From positions 1 to 15,116 of the forward strand of contig JALWSW010000166.1 in the NCBI GenBank assembly GCA_027080125.1: DNA of 15,116 nucleotides. The letters are read 5' to 3'. The notes beneath the pieces were generated by a model. The model was not told where the DNA came from, did not search any database, and saw only the letters and a program-made list of their open reading frames with translations. Each line of letters begins with the position of its first letter. Position 1 is the first letter of the stretch. Made by a program: the position numbers and the translations under genes. Source of the stretch: Campylobacterales bacterium. GTDB lineage: Bacteria > Campylobacterota_A > Desulfurellia > JAADFJ01. Of the stretch, positions 1 through 7,633 are shown in pieces.

Positions 1-103
1 GCTTTGTTATAGCTGCGGTCAGTGTTGTCTTTCCGTGATCAACATGCCCGATAGTACCGATGTTAAGATGCGGTTTCGTTCTGATATATTTTTCCTTTGC
101 CAT
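1..103 (-). CDS. tuf: Elongation factor Tu, N-terminal fragment (copy downstream of fusA)
   Basis: EF-Tu is the GTPase that carries aminoacyl-tRNA to the ribosomal A site. Only the first 34 codons lie in the window; the gene continues past base 1. The protein begins MAKEKYIRTKPHLNIGT and includes the P-loop GHVDHGKT at residues 19-26, which is diagnostic for EF-Tu. The start is fixed by an AGGAGG ribosome binding site at 110-115, five to six bases upstream and directly behind the fusA stop codon, so translation is probably coupled to fusA. This is the usual last gene of the str operon. A second tuf copy ends at the opposite edge of the window, so the genome appears to hold at least two. Partial only because of the window edge. 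Confidence 0.97.
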   Translation of the reverse strand, partial: MAKEKYIRTKPHLNIGTIGHVDHGKTTLTAAITK

Positions 104-115
104 ATCTTACCTCCT

Positions 116-2185
116 TTATCTGCTGCCAGTAATCTTTTCTGCTATCGATTTGGGCACCTCAGTGTAATGATCAAACAGCATGGTATAGGTTCCTCTGCCT
201 TGAGTTATCGACCTTAATACCGTAGCATATCCGAACATCTCTGAAAGTGGAATCATAGCATCAATTATCTTAATATTTTTTCTTTCTCCGGTCTCAACAA
301 TCTGCCCTCGCCTTGAGTTAACATCGCCAATAACATCCCCAAGATATTCAGGAGGCGTATTAATCTCAACAGCCATTATAGGCTCCAGTATGACTGGATT
401 TGCCTTTTTCATACCCTCTTTCAAAGCCATAGAACCTGCCATTTTGAATGCGAGTTCGGAAGAATCTACCTCATGATAGGATCCGTCAAACAGAACAACT
501 TTGATATCTGTTACCGGATATCCTCCCACAACACCGCTCAAAGCAGCCTCTCTTATACCTTTTTCTACTGCCGGTATATATTCTTTTGGTATCACACCGC
601 CAACAATACGATTCACAAACTCTATACCCGCGCCCTTTTCGGCAGGGTCAATCTGAACCTTGACATGACCATATTGGCCATGTCCGCCGGTCTGCCTGAC
701 AAATTTACTCTCCTGAACAACCGATTTTTTAATGGTTTCTTTGTAGGCAACCTGAGGCATTCCGGTTTTGGCATTTACATGAAATTCGCGCCGCATCCTA
801 TCAACAATAATATCAAGATGCAACTCTCCCATACCGGATATTATGGTCTGGTTTGTCTGATCATCATACTTGACGGTAAAGGTTGGGTCTTCCTCTGCAA
901 GTTTTGACAGAGCAACTCCCATCTTATCCTGGTCTGCTTTGGTCGCCGGTTCTATAGCCATGCTTATAACCGGATCGGGGAAATCCATCTTCTCAAGCAC
1001 TATAGGATGTTTTTCATCGCAAAGCGTGCTTCCGGTGCCGCTATGCTTGAGCCCTACCACCGCGCAGATATCCCCTGCAGATGTAAACTCCATATCTTCA
1101 CGCTTATTTGCGCTCATATGAAGAATTCTTCCGATACGCTCCTTTTTGTTTGCAACCGGATTATAGACATACGAACCTGAGCTGATCTTACCGGAATAAA
1201 CCCTCATATATGAGAGCTTTCCAACATACGGATCGCTCATAACCTTAAATATCAATCCGCAAAACGGCTCGTTTTCATCAGCCTTTCTTATCTCCGTTTT
1301 GCCTCCGTCAGGTCTTTGAGTTCCTTTAACCGGAGGTATATCAACAGGAGAGGGTAAATACCTTACAACCGCATCAAGCAACGGTTGAACGCCTTTGTTT
1401 TTGAATGCGCTACCACATAACATCGGAACAACCTTCAAATCTATTGTTCCTTTTCTTATCACCTTATATATTCTATCTTTATCAATTTCATTTCCTTCCA
1501 GATAATCTTCCATGAGGGAATCGTCAAAATCGGCAAGCCTTTCGATAAGCTCAACCCTCCGATTATCCGCTTCCTCTTTCAAATCATCAGGTATCTCAAC
1601 AACATCATATTTGGCACCCAAAACATCAGATGTCCATACATAAGCCTTTTGCTCTATCAGGTCAACAATACCCTTAAAATCACCTTCATTGCCAACAGGT
1701 ATCTGAAGCACCAACGGAACTGCTCCCAGTTTCTCTTTAACATCGTTTACTACTTCGAAAAAATCAGCTCCGACTCTATCCATCTTATTTACAAATGCAA
1801 TTCTGGGAACATTATATTTATCCGCCTGGCGCCAGACGGTTTCAGACTGAGGTTCAACACCATCAACAGCGGTAAAGACCGCCACAACACCGTCCAGAAC
1901 CCTCAGCGATCTTTCAACCTCAACTGTGAAATCTACATGCCCGGGAGTATCTATAATGTTAATATCACACCCTTTCCACGATGCACTTATGGCAGCGGAG
2001 GTAATAGTAATACCTCTTTCTTTTTCCTGTTCCATCCAGTCGGTAGCCGTATTACCATCATCCACATTGCCTATTTTGTATGTTGCACCCGTATAATATA
2101 AAACGCGCTCGGTGGTAGTGGTTTTTCCGGCATCAATATGCGCAACAATTCCTATGTTTCTGAGGTTTTTCAAATCAGCAGCCAT
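116..2185 (-). CDS. fusA: Elongation factor G
   Basis: EF-G is the translocase GTPase that moves tRNAs and mRNA through the ribosome and, with RRF, recycles ribosomes; it acts in the cytoplasm. The product is 689 residues, the normal family length. G-domain motifs are visible in order: AHIDAGKT at 15-22, RGITI at 57-61, DTPGH at 79-83, NKMD at 133-136 and GSA at 258-260. Domains II to V follow, with the conserved domain IV stretch GGVIPKEYIPAVEKG and the C-terminal PLSEMFGYAT motif, so it looks fully functional. The ATG lies nine bases after the rpsG stop. Its only Shine-Dalgarno-like sequence (AGGTGG) is the Arg-Trp end of rpsG, about 12 bases away, so initiation probably relies on coupling to rpsG. 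Fusidic acid targets this protein. A specialised EF-G2-type paralogue is unlikely, given the motifs and the str-operon position. Confidence 0.98.
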   Translation of the reverse strand: MAADLKNLRNIGIVAHIDAGKTTTTERVLYYTGATYKIGNVDDGNTATDWMEQEKERGITITSAAISASWKGCDINIIDTPGHVDFTVEVERSLRVLDGVVAVFTAVDGVEPQSETVWRQADKYNVPRIAFVNKMDRVGADFFEVVNDVKEKLGAVPLVLQIPVGNEGDFKGIVDLIEQKAYVWTSDVLGAKYDVVEIPDDLKEEADNRRVELIERLADFDDSLMEDYLEGNEIDKDRIYKVIRKGTIDLKVVPMLCGSAFKNKGVQPLLDAVVRYLPSPVDIPPVKGTQRPDGGKTEIRKADENEPFCGLIFKVMSDPYVGKLSYMRVYSGKISSGSYVYNPVANKKERIGRILHMSANKREDMEFTSAGDICAVVGLKHSGTGSTLCDEKHPIVLEKMDFPDPVISMAIEPATKADQDKMGVALSKLAEEDPTFTVKYDDQTNQTIISGMGELHLDIIVDRMRREFHVNAKTGMPQVAYKETIKKSVVQESKFVRQTGGHGQYGHVKVQIDPAEKGAGIEFVNRIVGGVIPKEYIPAVEKGIREAALSGVVGGYPVTDIKVVLFDGSYHEVDSSELAFKMAGSMALKEGMKKANPVILEPIMAVEINTPPEYLGDVIGDVNSRRGQIVETGERKNIKIIDAMIPLSEMFGYATVLRSITQGRGTYTMLFDHYTEVPKSIAEKITGSR

Positions 2186-2194
2186 AGTGTTAAT

Positions 2195-2665
2195 TTACCA
2201 CCTATAATGTGCAAAAGCTCTGTTTGCCTCAGCCATTTTATGCACATCCTCTCTTTTTTTGACAGATTTTGAACGCTTTTCGTATGCCTCGATAATTTCG
2301 CCCGCAATCTTCTCGGTTATACCTTTCTCGGAACGCAACCTCGCATACTGAACAAGCCATCTTATTGCAAGACTACCCTGTCTTCTTGAGGAAACCTCAA
2401 CCGGAACCTGATAGGTTGCTCCTCCGACACGTCTTGGTCTGACCTCTATCTTCGGTTTTATATTATCAACTGCACCGGTCAGAACCTCGAGAAATCCTTT
2501 CTTGGTCTTTTTCTCTATAATCTCGGCTGCTCTATACAAAGCTCCAGCAGCCACGCTCTTTTTCCCGTCCTTCATTAATCCGTTTATCACCTTGCTAACA
2601 AGCACACTACCATAAACTTTATCAGCAGCAATCTTTCTCTTTATAGCTCTTCTTCTTCTTGACAT
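2195..2665 (-). CDS. rpsG: 30S ribosomal protein S7
   Basis: S7 is a primary 16S rRNA binding protein that nucleates assembly of the 30S head and lines the E site. The product is 156 residues, the standard length. It has the basic start MSRRRRAIKRK, the family signature around DGKKSVAAGALYRAAEII, the PRRVGGATYQVPVEV segment, and the conserved C-terminus AHYRW. The ATG is preceded by AGAGG five bases upstream, in a 15-base gap after rpsL. In E. coli, S7 is the autogenous regulator of the str operon and binds the rpsL-rpsG intergenic RNA. Here that gap is only 15 bases and shows no such structure, so the E. coli mode of control is not evident. Confidence 0.98.
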   Translation of the reverse strand: MSRRRRAIKRKIAADKVYGSVLVSKVINGLMKDGKKSVAAGALYRAAEIIEKKTKKGFLEVLTGAVDNIKPKIEVRPRRVGGATYQVPVEVSSRRQGSLAIRWLVQYARLRSEKGITEKIAGEIIEAYEKRSKSVKKREDVHKMAEANRAFAHYRW

Positions 2666-2680
2666 ACAAACCTCTAATTA

Positions 2681-3058
2681 TTATTGCTCTTTGGTTGCTT
2701 TAGTGCCGTATTTTGAACGCCCGTTCTTTCTTCCTTCTACTCCTGAGGTATCAAGAGCGCCTCTTACAATATGATATCTCACACCCGGCAAATCCTTTAC
2801 CCTGCCGCCTCTTACAAGCACGATGGAATGCTCCTGAAGGTTATGCCCCTCCCCCTGGATATAGCTAATAACCTCATATCCGCTGGTCAGTTTTACCTTC
2901 GCAACCTTTCTCAACGCAGAGTTAGGCTTTTTAGGCGTAGTTGTATAAACCCTTGTGCATACTCCTCTTTTTTGAGGCGAGCCTTCCAATGCAGGTGTCT
3001 TGCTCTTTTTCTCTAACCTTTTCCTTCCTTTTCTTATCAACTGGTTAATAGTTGGCAC
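2681..3058 (-). CDS. rpsL: 30S ribosomal protein S12
   Basis: S12 sits at the 30S decoding centre and influences accuracy of tRNA selection. The product is 125 residues, normal for the family. Signatures are QKRGVCTRVYTTTPKKPNSA (residues 29-48) and RGGRVKDLPGVRYH. Lys43 and Lys88, the sites classically altered in streptomycin resistance, are wild type, as is Pro91. Asp89, the target of RimO methylthiolation in E. coli, is also present. The start codon is GTG at 3056-3058, behind a strong GGGAGGAG sequence. An ATG two bases earlier is out of frame and opens only seven codons. This is the first gene after a 55-base gap holding a promoter, so it probably heads an rpsL-rpsG-fusA-tuf transcription unit, perhaps with read-through from rpoC. 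Confidence 0.98.
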   Translation of the reverse strand: MPTINQLIRKGRKRLEKKSKTPALEGSPQKRGVCTRVYTTTPKKPNSALRKVAKVKLTSGYEVISYIQGEGHNLQEHSIVLVRGGRVKDLPGVRYHIVRGALDTSGVEGRKNGRSKYGTKATKEQ

Positions 3059-3069
3059 ATCTCCTCCCG
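3059..3069 (-). promoter_or_regulatory. rpsL ribosome binding site with GTG start
   Basis: Read on the minus strand, GGGAGGAGAT precedes GTG CCA ACT. The GGAGG core is four bases from the GTG and only two from an overlapping out-of-frame ATG (3058-3060). The GTG frame gives full S12, so the site decides the start. Confidence 0.8.
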
Positions 3070-3088
3070 TTTTTTTGAAACGATTGCT

Positions 3089-3117
3089 AAAATACGATAA
3101 AAATTACGGTTTGTCAA
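3089..3117 (-). promoter_or_regulatory. Sigma70-type promoter for the str operon
   Basis: On the minus strand a perfect -35 box TTGACA (3112-3117) is followed after exactly 17 bases by TATTTT (3089-3094), which matches four of six positions of the -10 consensus. The rpoC stop codon TGA (3114-3116) lies inside the -35 box. Transcription would start near 3082 and give a leader of about 25 bases before rpsL. It is the only clear promoter-like sequence I found in an intergenic gap of this window. Whether it is active is inference. Confidence 0.65.
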
Positions 3118-6100
3118 GCATTATTTTGCAAAACTACCGAAACATTTTCCAATCTCTTTTGACCGGTTCCCGCTGGAATTAGTCTTCCGACGATGACATT
3201 CTCTTTTAATCCCTCAAGAATATCGGTCGCCCCTCTTATGCTTGCATCGGTTAAAACACGTTTTGTTTCCTGGAATGATGCAGCGGAAACAAAACTGTCG
3301 GTTGCAAGCGAAGCTCTGGTTATTCCCAAAAACAGTATCCTTGCCAAAGCGGGTTTCTTGCCATCACCCACAAGCTTTCTGTTCATCTGCTCGAACTTAT
3401 ATCTGTTGACTATCTCTCCCTGAATCAAGCCGCTTTCACCCGGATCCTCAACCATAACCCATTTTAGCATCTGACGAACAATCACTTCAAAATGTTTATC
3501 ATTAATATCAACACCCTGCATTTTATAAACCTGCTGAACCTCACCGACAAGATGTTTTGCAAGCTGTTTTTCTCCGAGAATTCTTAAAATATCGGCAGGA
3601 TTCACAACTCCGTCGGTAATAGGTTCACCCGCCTCAACATGATCATGCGGATAAACCTGAATTCTTCTGTTTCGAGGAATTACATATTCTCGCTCCATGC
3701 CTCCGGCGCTCGTGATATAAACGGTTTTTTTGCCTCTTATCTCTTTGCCGTAGCTTACCTCACCGCTAATTTCGGATATAATTGCCGGCACTTTGGGAGA
3801 TTTTGCCTCTACAATCTCAACAACTCTCGGCAATCCTCCGGTAATATCGCTCGTCTTTGCCGTTTCTTTGGGAATCTTGCCCAAGACATCTCCGGCTTTT
3901 ACATAATCGCCGATATTTTTAAGAAGAACGGTTCTGGGAGGCAAGAAATATTCGCTGCTTCCGGTTTCATCTTTAACCACGATTCGCGGAGACAATCTCG
4001 CATCAACAGATTCAACAATAGTTCTGCTTCTTAAACCGGTAATACGATCCACTTCATCTTTAAGCGTTTTATCCGCAACAATATCCTTAAAATCAACTGT
4101 CCCGTCCTGAGATGAGAGAATATAGGATGAATAGGCATCCCAGTCAGCCAGCATTACTTCAGATTTATATATACTTTTGTCGCTTATGAACCTATCAAGC
4201 TCTTCCTTGTCGTCTTTATATGCAAGCAGGTCGCCTTTTTTAACCCTGTCTCCGTCTTTGACGGCAAGTTTGGAGCCAACCGGCGCATAATAGCGTTCAA
4301 CAATAGAACCTTTATTGTCTCTGATGAAAACGTGAGTCCCATACTTTTTGACTACCTCTTCGCTCTGACTCGATCGCACCATTTTATCGCCATCAAGCTC
4401 CCATATCTCAATCTGACCCGGCTTGGAGGCTTTTAAAAATCTGATAAGTGCATCTCCGTCATTTACATATATCTTTGCGCCGTAAGTTATCTTATTGGGA
4501 ACATCCCACACCTCAAGCACCCTTTCGACAATAATGCTGTTTCTCTCTACTTTGCCAGATTCTTTTACAAGAAGTCTTAATTTGCCTATAGCAGTCTCTC
4601 CTCCGTGAGCAAAATCCGATTGATTAAGAAGACTTGATTTTGAAATTCTATATTCCTTACCGTTAATCTTATAGATATAGCCTCTGAAATCTTCCTCAAT
4701 CTCGATTGAAGCGGCATCAGAGGAAACAAGAAACGGTTCGGTTATCAATATCATAGCATCACGCCTGGACAAAACCACCCTATCTCCATTAGAGTTGGTG
4801 GCTACCTTCATATTATAAAATCTTACAAATCCTGCCTTGTTGGTGCTTGCAAATACCTTCTCATCGCCCGTGCTTGCAGCTCCGCCGCCATGAAAGGTTC
4901 TCAATGTAAGCTGAGTCCCCGGTTCGCCAATCGATTGAGCCGCAATAATTCCCACAGGCGTTCCGATTTCAACAAGTCTGCCTGTAGTCAAATCATTTCC
5001 GTAGCATGTGGCACAAACTCCGTTTTGAGCCCTGCAGGTTAAAACGGAACGTATCTTTACTCTGTTTATACCAAGTTCGGCAATCTTTCTTGCAAGCTTC
5101 TTTGTTATCACCTCTCCTGATTTTACGAACTCCTCTTTGCTAAAAGGATCTACAATATTTTCAGCCGCAACGCGTCCGGCGATACGCTCGTACATATCCT
5201 CGATGACGGTTCCTGACACCGATATCTGGGCAACCTCTATGCCGTTGGTGGTTCCGCAATCTTTTTCGGTAACAATAACATTTTGCGCCACATCTATCAG
5301 CTTACGCGTCAGATACCCGGCATTTGCGGTTTTCAAAGCGGTATCGGACAGACCTTTTCTGGCGCCATGCGAGGAGGTAAAATATTCAAGAACACTCATA
5401 CCTTCGCGAAGATTCGATTTTATCGGAAGCTCAACGATATCTCCGGAGGGTTTTATCATCAATCCTCTTACACCTGACATCTGTCTTATCTGTTCATCAC
5501 TGCCTCTTGCACCGGAATCTTTCATCATAAAAATAGGATTAAACCCGTTCTGGTTATTGCCTAACTCTTTCATAGTTTCGGTGCCAATTTTCGAGGTGGC
5601 GCTGCTCCAGATATCAATGACTTTATTGTATCGCTCCCTTTCGGTCAACAAACCGGCTTTATACTGCTCAACAATCTCGTCCACCTTTTTTTGAGAATCA
5701 TCAAGAATCTCCTGTTTTTTCTCCGGAACAATCATATCTTTTATAGAAATCGAACTGCCCGACAGTGCAGCCATCTTAAAGCCCAAATCCTTGATTCCGT
5801 CAAGAAACTTTATCGTGCTTATATTTCCATACTCCTCGTACACCTTGTCTGCAATATTGGCAATGTCGGACTTTTTAATCAGTTTGTTGACCTGTGAAAA
5901 CGGAAAGCCCTCAGGAAGCAGATTATAAACCAGCAATCTTCCTGCTGTGGTATCAACAAGCTTTCCCTCAATTCTCACCTTTATAAGCGCATTCACCGCT
6001 ATATGACCGGCGTTATACCAGCAGATTGCCTCATCTTTATCCGCAAAAACCATACTTTCGCCTTTTGCGCCTTGCTTGAGTTTTGTAATGTAATAGATGC

Positions 6101-7619
6101 CAAGAACCATATCCTGAGAAGGTTTTGCAATAATGTTGCCGTTTGCCGGAGAGATAACATTATTATGAGCAAGCATCAACATCACCGCTTCAGCACACGA
6201 TTCGTCTGATAGCGGAAGATGAACAGCCATCTGGTCACCATCAAAATCGGCATTGAATGCCGGGCATGCTAACGGATGAAGATGTATCGCTTTATCATCG
6301 GTTAAGACAGGGAAAAATCCCTGAATCGATAACCTGTGAAGTGTCGGAGCCCTGTTGAGAAAAACGGGATGCTCCTTGACTGCTTCTTCCAAAATCTCCC
6401 ATATATGCTCTTCGCGACGTTCTACCTGATGTTTGGCTGCTTTTAATGTTGTGGCATAGCCTTTCTCTTCAAGCAGATGATACACGAAGGGTTTGTAAAG
6501 CTCCAGGGCCATCTCTCTTGGAAGTCCGCACTGATCAAAGGAAAGCTCCGGACCGGAAACAATAACCGATCTACCGGAATAATCAACCCTTTTACCAAGC
6601 AGATTTCTCCTGAATCTTCCTTGCTTTCCTTTAAGATTGTCACTCAAAGATTTAAGCGGAAGCCTGTTGGAACGCCTTACCACCTGATTTCTTTTGCCAT
6701 TATCAAGCAAAGAATCGATAGCCTCCTGAAGCATTCTTTCTTCATTACGCAAAATTATCGAAGGAGCGTTCAGCTTGATCAGCTTTTTCAGCCTGTTGTT
6801 TCTGTTAATAACGCGTCTGTAAAGATCGTTAAGGTCTGATGAGGCAAATCTGCCTCCTTCAAGGGAAACCAAAGGTCTTAAATCAGGAGGAATAACAGGT
6901 AAAACGGAAAGTATCATCCACTCGGGACGATTTTCGGAACGTATGAAATATTCTACAATCTTAAGCCTTCTTGAGATCTTTTTCTTTGTAGCAATCGATG
7001 AGGTGGCATTTTGAGCGGCGATAAGTTCGCTTCTTAAAGAATCAAGATCCATATTTGACAAAATTTCAGAGAGCGCCTTTGCTCCCATATCCGCTTCTAT
7101 CTTGTTGCCATACTCCTGCTTGATAGCATCGTACTCTGATTCCGCTATAATATCACCGGGAGAAAAATCTTTTATTTCGCTTTTGGTGACAATATAGGCT
7201 TGATAATAAACAACCCGTTCGAGATCTTTTGCTTTTATACCTGTCAAAATGGAGATAATGCTTGGAATGGAGCTAAGATACCAGATATGGGCAACAGGAA
7301 CCGCAAGCTCGATATGACCCATTCTATGTCTTCTGACTCTTGATTCGGTAATCTCAACACCACAGCGTTCGCAAACGGTTCCCCTGAATTTTATACCCTT
7401 ATATTTACCGCACAGACATTCATAATCTTTGGTAGGACCAAAAATTTTAGCACAGAAAAGACCGTCGGGTTCGGGTCTTAATGTTCTGTAGTTGATAGTT
7501 TCAGCCTTTTTAACCTCTCCGCTACTCCAACTTCTTATCTCTTCAGGAGACGCTATCTTTATCCTTATGGCATCAAAATCGTTTGATGTTTTGGGCTTAG
7601 CTTTTAATACTGTATACAT
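3114..7619 (-). CDS. rpoC: DNA-directed RNA polymerase subunit beta'
   Basis: Beta' is the largest RNA polymerase subunit and carries the catalytic magnesium site. The product is 1501 residues, longer than the 1407 of E. coli. The N-terminal zinc site is Cys68, Cys70, Cys83 and Cys86. The active-site motif NADFDGDQM spans residues 456-464, with Asp458, Asp460 and Asp462 binding Mg2+. The second zinc site is Cys788, Cys862, Cys869 and Cys872. The trigger-loop start GEPGTQLTLRTFHGGGAAS ends at residue 916, and the conserved continuation DITGGLPR resumes at 1258. The roughly 340 residues between hold an SI3-type insertion, about 150 residues longer than in E. coli and rich in repeated sandwich-barrel-like segments. 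The ATG follows AAGGAG, which overlaps the rpoB stop codon. Holoenzyme assembly with RpoA, RpoB and sigma is assumed from the family. Confidence 0.99.
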   Translation of the reverse strand: MYTVLKAKPKTSNDFDAIRIKIASPEEIRSWSSGEVKKAETINYRTLRPEPDGLFCAKIFGPTKDYECLCGKYKGIKFRGTVCERCGVEITESRVRRHRMGHIELAVPVAHIWYLSSIPSIISILTGIKAKDLERVVYYQAYIVTKSEIKDFSPGDIIAESEYDAIKQEYGNKIEADMGAKALSEILSNMDLDSLRSELIAAQNATSSIATKKKISRRLKIVEYFIRSENRPEWMILSVLPVIPPDLRPLVSLEGGRFASSDLNDLYRRVINRNNRLKKLIKLNAPSIILRNEERMLQEAIDSLLDNGKRNQVVRRSNRLPLKSLSDNLKGKQGRFRRNLLGKRVDYSGRSVIVSGPELSFDQCGLPREMALELYKPFVYHLLEEKGYATTLKAAKHQVERREEHIWEILEEAVKEHPVFLNRAPTLHRLSIQGFFPVLTDDKAIHLHPLACPAFNADFDGDQMAVHLPLSDESCAEAVMLMLAHNNVISPANGNIIAKPSQDMVLGIYYITKLKQGAKGESMVFADKDEAICWYNAGHIAVNALIKVRIEGKLVDTTAGRLLVYNLLPEGFPFSQVNKLIKKSDIANIADKVYEEYGNISTIKFLDGIKDLGFKMAALSGSSISIKDMIVPEKKQEILDDSQKKVDEIVEQYKAGLLTERERYNKVIDIWSSATSKIGTETMKELGNNQNGFNPIFMMKDSGARGSDEQIRQMSGVRGLMIKPSGDIVELPIKSNLREGMSVLEYFTSSHGARKGLSDTALKTANAGYLTRKLIDVAQNVIVTEKDCGTTNGIEVAQISVSGTVIEDMYERIAGRVAAENIVDPFSKEEFVKSGEVITKKLARKIAELGINRVKIRSVLTCRAQNGVCATCYGNDLTTGRLVEIGTPVGIIAAQSIGEPGTQLTLRTFHGGGAASTGDEKVFASTNKAGFVRFYNMKVATNSNGDRVVLSRRDAMILITEPFLVSSDAASIEIEEDFRGYIYKINGKEYRISKSSLLNQSDFAHGGETAIGKLRLLVKESGKVERNSIIVERVLEVWDVPNKITYGAKIYVNDGDALIRFLKASKPGQIEIWELDGDKMVRSSQSEEVVKKYGTHVFIRDNKGSIVERYYAPVGSKLAVKDGDRVKKGDLLAYKDDKEELDRFISDKSIYKSEVMLADWDAYSSYILSSQDGTVDFKDIVADKTLKDEVDRITGLRSRTIVESVDARLSPRIVVKDETGSSEYFLPPRTVLLKNIGDYVKAGDVLGKIPKETAKTSDITGGLPRVVEIVEAKSPKVPAIISEISGEVSYGKEIRGKKTVYITSAGGMEREYVIPRNRRIQVYPHDHVEAGEPITDGVVNPADILRILGEKQLAKHLVGEVQQVYKMQGVDINDKHFEVIVRQMLKWVMVEDPGESGLIQGEIVNRYKFEQMNRKLVGDGKKPALARILFLGITRASLATDSFVSAASFQETKRVLTDASIRGATDILEGLKENVIVGRLIPAGTGQKRLENVSVVLQNNA

Positions 7620-7627
7620 AATTTTTT

Positions 7628-7633
7628 CTCCTT
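7628..7633 (-). promoter_or_regulatory. rpoC Shine-Dalgarno overlapping the rpoB stop
   Basis: AAGGAG on the minus strand shares two bases with the rpoB stop codon TAA (7632-7634) and lies eight bases before the rpoC ATG. The arrangement favours reinitiation by ribosomes finishing rpoB, and so matched beta and beta' synthesis. Confidence 0.75.

Noticed and set aside
473..907. A 144-codon open frame on the plus strand
   Set aside because: It lies antisense within fusA, which is highly conserved over the same bases; composition shadow.
3066..3082. Small hairpin CGTTT/AAACG in the rpsL leader
   Set aside because: Only five mostly A-T pairs around an A-rich loop; too weak to call a regulatory structure or terminator.
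3639..4034. A 131-codon open frame on the plus strand
   Set aside because: Antisense to rpoC, no recognisable product and no ribosome binding site worth noting.
5137..5694. A 185-codon open frame on the plus strand
   Set aside because: It is antisense to the conserved rpoC coding sequence, has no family resemblance, and is explained by codon composition of the real gene.
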